10,608 bases of DNA from Acholeplasmataceae bacterium. GTDB taxonomy: Bacteria; Bacillota_I; Bacilli_A; Acholeplasmatales; Acholeplasmataceae. Below the pieces are notes generated by a model that made no database searches, was not told the origin of the DNA, and worked only from the letters and a program-made list of their open reading frames with translations. Within the stretch, counting starts at the first letter, position 1. Each line of letters opens with the position of its first letter. Positions 7,707 to 10,608 of the stretch are shown in pieces. The stretch spans positions 1 to 10,608 of the forward strand of contig JALQTF010000005.1 of NCBI GenBank assembly GCA_023264085.1, read 5' to 3'. The translations under genes and the position numbers were made by a program.

Positions 7707-8517
7707 ACATCTCTTCAGTTTCTAAAGATGTCTCAACAACTTCTTTTTTAGGTTTTAATTTTAAATAAAAATTAGCATAGGATTGATACATATAGGGTAG
7801 TAACCAAATGAGTAATAAAAAGAATGTAAATGCACTGGCAATAAACCAAAGTATAAACGATAATGCGAGTAAGACAAAATCAAGTTTATAACCTTTGATC
7901 ATTTGTTTAGAGGCATCTAAATAGTCTTTGGGTTGTTCAAATTCAACCTCTTCGTCTGCTAATAAAAATGTCACGAGAGCATAATCTAGTAATTTAATTA
8001 TTAAGAAAATAAAACCAACAAGTACAAGAACAGAAATTACTGCACCAACAATCGGTTGAGTAAATGCAACCAATAAACCCACCACCATGAGTCCATATAT
8101 CGGTACGACATATATTGCTACAGCCAAAAATAAAGTCAATAACGTTTTTAATATAAATGCATAGCGTGTTTTAAATCCAATAAACAAAGAACTCACAACA
8201 TCTAACGCTTTTTGTTGACCATTTCTAATGAAGAAATTATTAAGTCCAATAGATAATACACTGATGAAGAAAAAACTTAACGCAAGACTTGATACCATAT
8301 TAAATATGGTTCCTGGTAAAAATTCTGGAGCATATGCTTCAGCTTGTTCCCAAAAATTTTCACCCATGACTGGTGTTGGTACTGGAAAAGGATTGATGCC
8401 TTGTATAAGTGCACTTAAAATACCGCCTAAAATACCTGCAAGAAATATAGCAAAAAAAGCTTGTAGAACCTTTCCCTTTATATCTGCACGTGCTTGATGT
8501 TTTGAATCGAATATCAT
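7705..8517 (-). CDS. DUF975-family integral membrane protein
   Basis: This 270-residue protein has about six hydrophobic segments, near 18-40, 70-92, 118-150, 153-176, 212-235 and 232-243. The C-terminal pattern ASKQMIKGYKLDFVLL (202-217), then LSFILWF, then WLLPYMYQSYANFYLKL (238-254), is the recognisable DUF975 (COG5523-like) signature, in which an SKxLMKG stretch precedes an LSF(I)xW helix and a PY...FY end. The N-terminus has the usual short ARADIKGK amphipathic lead. The tail after 255 is charged and cytoplasmic-looking. AAAGGAGA (8530-8523), 5 nt upstream, fixes the start, and a TG-extended -10 lies just before it. It is a single-gene unit. No molecular role is established for this family, so none is assigned. 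Confidence 0.8.
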   Translation of the reverse strand: MIFDSKHQARADIKGKVLQAFFAIFLAGILGGILSALIQGINPFPVPTPVMGENFWEQAEAYAPEFLPGTIFNMVSSLALSFFFISVLSIGLNNFFIRNGQQKALDVVSSLFIGFKTRYAFILKTLLTLFLAVAIYVVPIYGLMVVGLLVAFTQPIVGAVISVLVLVGFIFLIIKLLDYALVTFLLADEEVEFEQPKDYLDASKQMIKGYKLDFVLLALSFILWFIASAFTFFLLLIWLLPYMYQSYANFYLKLKPKKEVVETSLETEEM

Positions 8518-8544
8518 TGCTTTCTCCTTTATTTATGTACTACT

Positions 8545-8553
8545 ATTGTATCA
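8545..8553 (-). promoter_or_regulatory. Extended -10 promoter of the DUF975-family gene
   Basis: The minus strand reads TGATACAAT from 8553 to 8545, the same extended -10 as at phnD. No convincing -35 is seen at the normal spacing. The predicted start of transcription is near 8538, about 20 nt before the ATG. Confidence 0.5.
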
Positions 8554-8562
8554 TGTGAAAAT

Positions 8563-8592
8563 AAAAAAAGACCTACTATCTTAGTCTTTTTT
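8563..8592 (-). terminator. Terminator of the YerC-like gene
   Basis: On the minus strand, an arm ending in AGAC (8592-8584) pairs with GTCT plus a T-run (8572-8564), with an 11-nt loop and a run of T to 8563. The stem is mostly A-U, so it is weaker than the other terminators here. The gene's stop codon lies in the loop. Confidence 0.55.
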
Positions 8593-8868
8593 ATTTAATA
8601 ACAACATATATCCACCTTCACCATAACTTAAAGCTTTTGCGACTCTCGAAATTGTGGTTGAAGATGCCCCTGTGATCTCACTAATATTTTGATAGCTTAA
8701 TCCTGCATGAAGTTTCTTTGCAACATCGTATCTTAATGCCATATCTTTGATTTCTTGTATGGTACACAAATCTTCAAATATTTTATACCAATCTTTCTTT
8801 GAAGTAACAGTATTAAACTTTTCAAAGAGTTCATCTAATACTAGATTTTTTAATTTTGACTTCGCCAT
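8581..8868 (-). CDS. YerC/YecD-family TrpR-like DNA-binding regulator
   Basis: This small regulator of 95 residues, counted from the ATG at 8868, belongs to the TrpR-like YerC/YecD family. The core reads KKDWYKIFEDLCTIQEIKDMALRYDVAKKLHAGLSYQNI, followed by the helix-turn-helix TGASSTTISRVAKAL and a GEGGY end. This is the same order as B. subtilis YerC (DLCTINEI, then GASTATISRV). An ATG 21 bp upstream also opens the frame, but it has no ribosome binding site, and its first two bases fall inside a perfect TATAAT at 8893-8888. The chosen ATG has AAAGGTGA placed correctly, and its product matches the family's usual length. It lies downstream of the DUF2161 gene but has its own promoter and terminator. 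The effector and targets are unknown. It is not the tryptophan repressor in a strict sense. Confidence 0.88.
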   Translation of the reverse strand: MAKSKLKNLVLDELFEKFNTVTSKKDWYKIFEDLCTIQEIKDMALRYDVAKKLHAGLSYQNISEITGASSTTISRVAKALSYGEGGYMLLLNKKD

Positions 8869-8887
8869 ATAATCACCTTTGAAAAAC

Positions 8888-8893
8888 ATTATA
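8888..8893 (-). promoter_or_regulatory. -10 element of the YerC-like gene
   Basis: A perfect TATAAT reads on the minus strand from 8893 to 8888. A weak -35 candidate, TTGTGA (8919-8914), sits 20 bp upstream inside the end of the DUF2161 gene. Its overlap with the upstream ATG argues that translation starts at 8868. Confidence 0.45.
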
Positions 8894-8912
8894 ACACTTT
8901 ATATGAATAAAG

Positions 8913-9545
8913 TCACAACTCATTATCTTTTAATCCTAGTTCACTTAATTGATACATCCCACTTCCTAACGCTTGAAACCATCCGTAATAATTATTATAT
9001 AGGATAGAATATGCTTTATCAATGCTTGTTTCTTTTTTTATTTGAGCCGCTTTTTTTGATGTTTTTCCGATACATTGCGCAATACTCATCGCTTGTTTTC
9101 GATACAATGTCATTCTTGTCATATGATGACTTCCACCAATGTTTTCTTTATTCAATTGCTCAAATGTTTCCATGAGACGCATTTTTTTCTTTTTGTTTTT
9201 TCTTGGTAGAATGACTTCTGATTCTTTAATGATTGTTGCGGTGTTATCTACGATAATCAATCCTATGCCAAGTCTTTTTAATATGAGCAGTTTATCTTTA
9301 TATGTTTTTGATTGCATCACTTTTTTTGTAGGTTTAAACGTTGCAATATATGCTTCATCTGTTAATACTTGTCTTTTAAGTACTTGAGCAATGACATTGA
9401 GATTGAGTTCTTTTTTTAATTCGATTGCAATGTATCTTTGTTCTTTTTTTGCGATGACATCGATGTTTTCTATTTCTGCTTCTACTTCAAATCCCATGGA
9501 TTCAAAAAGCGTTTTTACAGGAAAAAATAATTGTGTTTCTTTCAT
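8913..9545 (-). CDS. DUF2161-family protein with PD-(D/E)XK nuclease fold
   Basis: This 210-residue protein matches the DUF2161 (PF09929) putative phosphodiesterase family. The N-terminal half carries the nuclease core: ETQLFFPVKTLFESMGF (3-19), the metal-binding Asp29 in ENIDVIAKK, and Glu42-x-Lys44 in IAIELKKELN. The middle has RLGIGLIIVD (91-100). The C-terminal half shows the family's NIGGSHHMTRMTLYRKQAM (135-153) and NNYYGWFQALGSGMYQLSELG (184-204), probably a winged-helix-like module. All catalytic positions appear intact, so DNA or RNA cleavage is plausible, but no substrate is known. Its ATG overlaps the stop of the beta-phosphoglucomutase-like gene as ATGA, with no clear Shine-Dalgarno of its own, so it is probably translated by coupling. 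The stop is TGA. Confidence 0.85.
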   Translation of the reverse strand: MKETQLFFPVKTLFESMGFEVEAEIENIDVIAKKEQRYIAIELKKELNLNVIAQVLKRQVLTDEAYIATFKPTKKVMQSKTYKDKLLILKRLGIGLIIVDNTATIIKESEVILPRKNKKKKMRLMETFEQLNKENIGGSHHMTRMTLYRKQAMSIAQCIGKTSKKAAQIKKETSIDKAYSILYNNYYGWFQALGSGMYQLSELGLKDNEL

Positions 9546-10162
9546 AAAATTAACATGAGATCTAAAAGTGACCCGTCTTTTAACTCACTATTTAAAGCAT
9601 CACCCACAGCGTAAGCTTTCATACCCGCTTTTTTTGCGGCTTCAATACCAACTTTTGCATCTTCTACAACCACACATGCTTCAGGTGAAACACCAAGCAT
9701 TTCGGCTGCTTTTAGAAAAACTTCAGGATCAGGTTTGGAATGAATGATATGATTACCGTCACTAATGGCATCAAAAAAATCGAGTAATCCGATTTGTTTT
9801 AAAATATAAGGTGCATTTTTGCTACTTGAACCAATCGCAACTTTATATCCTTTATCTTTTAATAACCCTAGTAATTCCGGAATGCCTTCTAGTAAATCAT
9901 CCGGTGAAAGCGATGCAATACTTTCTAAGTAATGTTGATTTTTAAGCATGATGAGATCTTTTTTCTCTTCAACTGTATAGCTTTTTTCTGTTTGTTTTAA
10001 TATCACTTCTAATGAAGCTTCTCTTGAGAGTCCTCTCAATAGATGATTGACTTCTTCGTTAAAAGGAATATGCTCTTGATCTGTTATTTTTTTCCATGCT
10101 AAATAATGCAAATGATCTGTTGATACAATAACGCCATCTAAATCAAAAATAACTGCTTTCAT
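9542..10162 (-). CDS. Beta-phosphoglucomutase-like HAD-superfamily enzyme
   Basis: Counted from the ATG at 10162, the protein has 206 residues, close to the size of L. lactis beta-PGM. HAD motifs are complete: FDLDGV with nucleophile Asp7 and acid/base Asp9, SSS at 112-114, Lys143 in SKPDPEVF, and VVEDAKVG with Glu167 and Asp168. The cap domain has beta-PGM features: DHLHYLAW (His19, Trp23), LLRGLSREASLEVIL (41-55, Arg43) and LKNQHYL (Lys74). Such enzymes interconvert beta-glucose 1-phosphate and glucose 6-phosphate during maltose or trehalose phosphorolysis, but no phosphorylase gene is in view, so another sugar-phosphate substrate is possible. The frame stays open 114 bp further upstream, but that part would cross a terminator hairpin and lacks family similarity. 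AAGAGGTG 5 nt before the chosen ATG decides the start. Its stop overlaps the DUF2161 gene. Confidence 0.87.
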   Translation of the reverse strand: MKAVIFDLDGVIVSTDHLHYLAWKKITDQEHIPFNEEVNHLLRGLSREASLEVILKQTEKSYTVEEKKDLIMLKNQHYLESIASLSPDDLLEGIPELLGLLKDKGYKVAIGSSSKNAPYILKQIGLLDFFDAISDGNHIIHSKPDPEVFLKAAEMLGVSPEACVVVEDAKVGIEAAKKAGMKAYAVGDALNSELKDGSLLDLMLIL

Positions 10163-10196
10163 GTAACACCTCTTCATTATCATATCAAAATTCTCA

Positions 10197-10284
10197 TAAA
10201 AAAACACGTGAATGTCACGTGTTACGTAGTATCCCCCCTTACATACAAAGATCCCCCAATACAATGTATGTATCACTACACATT
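10197..10284 (-). ncRNA. Predicted structured leader RNA (candidate attenuator or riboswitch) of the beta-PGM-like gene
   Basis: Read on the minus strand, the RNA folds into an outer helix P1 (10281-10274 with 10231-10224, 8 pairs including three G-U) and an inner helix P2 (UACAUACA 10272-10265 with UGUAUGUA 10247-10240). Between them is a one-base bulge on the 5' side and an 8-nt bulge AGGGGGGA on the 3' side. The P2 loop of 17 nt contains GGGGGAU. P1 abuts an intrinsic terminator at 10223. The G-U pairs would be A-C mismatches in a plus-strand transcript, and the U-run follows the hairpin only on the minus strand, so direction is supported. No known riboswitch class is recognised. The fold is by eye. 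Confidence 0.4.
10198..10223 (-). terminator. Intrinsic terminator in the leader of the beta-PGM-like gene
   Basis: A 9-bp perfect stem, AACACGTGA with TCACGTGTT (10223-10215 with 10211-10203, 3-nt loop), is followed on the minus strand by a run of U to 10198. It ends 35 bp before the start codon of the beta-PGM-like gene, and no minus-strand gene lies upstream for it to terminate. Confidence 0.8.
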
Positions 10285-10290
10285 CATTTA

Positions 10291-10320
10291 ATCATACTCA
10301 TTTCATAAAAAAAACGGCAA
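10291..10320 (-). promoter_or_regulatory. Candidate promoter of the leader RNA and beta-PGM-like gene
   Basis: On the minus strand TTGCCG (10320-10315) and TATGAT (10296-10291) are separated by 18 bp. Transcription would start near 10284, giving a leader of about 120 nt before the start codon. No good promoter is seen between the leader terminator and the gene's ribosome binding site. Confidence 0.45.
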
Positions 10321-10390
10321 ATCTGTCCGAAATTAAGTATTTTTTAATGTTTTAATAAAATCTTAAATCAATTCTTAAGACTGTGCTTTA

Positions 10391-10399
10391 TGATACACT
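10391..10399 (+). promoter_or_regulatory. Candidate extended -10 of the XRE-family gene
   Basis: TGATACACT at 10391-10399 is a TG-extended -10 variant of the motif used at phnD. No clear -35 is seen. Two TCTTAA direct repeats (10361 and 10373, the second inside the palindrome TCTTAAGA) lie just upstream and could be an operator. Confidence 0.4.
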
Positions 10400-10416
10400 A
10401 TGTATAAGAGGGTTAC

Positions 10417-10608
10417 ATGATTGGTCAAAGTCAATTTACTGAAGTGATTGAATATTTAAGAAATCAAAAAAAATTAACATATACACAGTTATTGAGTGGT
10501 GTTGTTTCAGAACGTTCTTACAGACGTTATGTCAATGAGGGAAAACCTTTTAGTTTTGAAATTTTAGTTTCGTTAGTTGAACGACTCAACATGAAAATGC
10601 GTGACTTT
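10417..10608 (+). CDS. XRE/Rgg-like helix-turn-helix regulator, N-terminal part only
   Basis: The first 64 codons of a gene are present, and the frame runs off the right edge. The translation has the layout of an XRE helix-turn-helix as found at the start of Rgg/PlcR-like regulators: FTEVIEYLRNQKKLTYTQL (7-25), a turn and recognition helix SGVVSERSYRRYVNEGKPF (27-45), and the closing helix ILVSLVERLNMKMRDF (49-64). AAGAGGG at 10406-10412, 4 nt upstream, supports the ATG. A C-terminal TPR-type sensor domain would be expected after the edge if it is Rgg-like, but this cannot be seen. It is divergent from the leader of the beta-PGM-like gene, 132 bp from that leader's predicted start, so it could regulate that region (inference). 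Confidence 0.75.
   Translation, partial: MIGQSQFTEVIEYLRNQKKLTYTQLLSGVVSERSYRRYVNEGKPFSFEILVSLVERLNMKMRDF

Noticed and set aside
8228..8497. Plus-strand open frame opposite the DUF975-family gene
   Set aside because: It is a shadow of a clear membrane-protein gene, with basic low-information residues and no initiation signals.
9139..9387. Plus-strand open frame opposite the DUF2161 gene
   Set aside because: Its hydrophobic stretches come from reading the complement of lysine-rich codons. The opposite strand has conserved motifs in frame.
10163..10276. Upstream in-frame extension of the beta-PGM-like gene from a GTG at 10276
   Set aside because: It would translate through the terminator hairpin, has no ribosome binding site, and adds a segment unlike any HAD N-terminus. 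The ATG at 10162 begins exactly at the HAD motif.
10315..10329. CGG...CCG inverted repeat as a plus-strand terminator
   Set aside because: Only three base pairs are complementary, and it is not followed by a T-run at the right distance.

Overview
The window is AT-rich bacterial DNA with short intergenic gaps, AAGGAG-type ribosome binding sites and lipobox-bearing surface proteins. Three genes end in TGA (two of them in ATGA overlaps with the next start), and tryptophan is written TGG throughout, so TGA is a stop here. With the low G+C, a YerC/YecD-family TrpR-like regulator and a PhnDCEE importer, this suggests a low-G+C Gram-positive or an Acholeplasma/Izemoplasma-like Mollicute rather than a Mycoplasma/Spiroplasma using code 4. 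The taxonomic placement is inference.

Left part (1-5144): a signal-less metallophosphoesterase/5'-nucleotidase runs leftward off the window edge. Divergent from it is a PhnD-PhnC-PhnE1-PhnE2 ABC importer for phosphonate, phosphate or a phosphate ester. The 108-bp divergent region carries a TG-extended -10 promoter and two TTTACA hexamers with 11-bp periodicity, resembling a PhoP box. A hairpin terminator sits between phnD and phnC and a second one follows phnE2. In both cases the next gene's ribosome binding site lies within a few bases of the T-tract.

Middle (5163-8517): an exported GH3 lipoprotein resembling beta-glucosidase/glucan exohydrolase, then a YczE-family membrane protein with a good promoter inside the GH3 3' end. 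A convergent DUF975-family membrane protein shares a palindromic bidirectional terminator with it.

Right part (8564-10416), minus strand: a beta-phosphoglucomutase-like HAD enzyme is translationally coupled by a 4-nt overlap to a DUF2161 PD-(D/E)XK protein, followed by a YerC/TrpR-like regulator with its own promoter and terminator. Upstream of the mutase is the most unusual element: a predicted leader RNA of about 88 nt with two nested helices, two unpaired G-run motifs spaced 20 nt and an intrinsic terminator 35 bp before the start codon. It looks like an attenuator or orphan riboswitch candidate. Divergent from it, an XRE/Rgg-like regulator begins and runs off the right edge. No tRNA, rRNA, CRISPR array, insertion sequence or gene-free stretch above 300 bases was seen.
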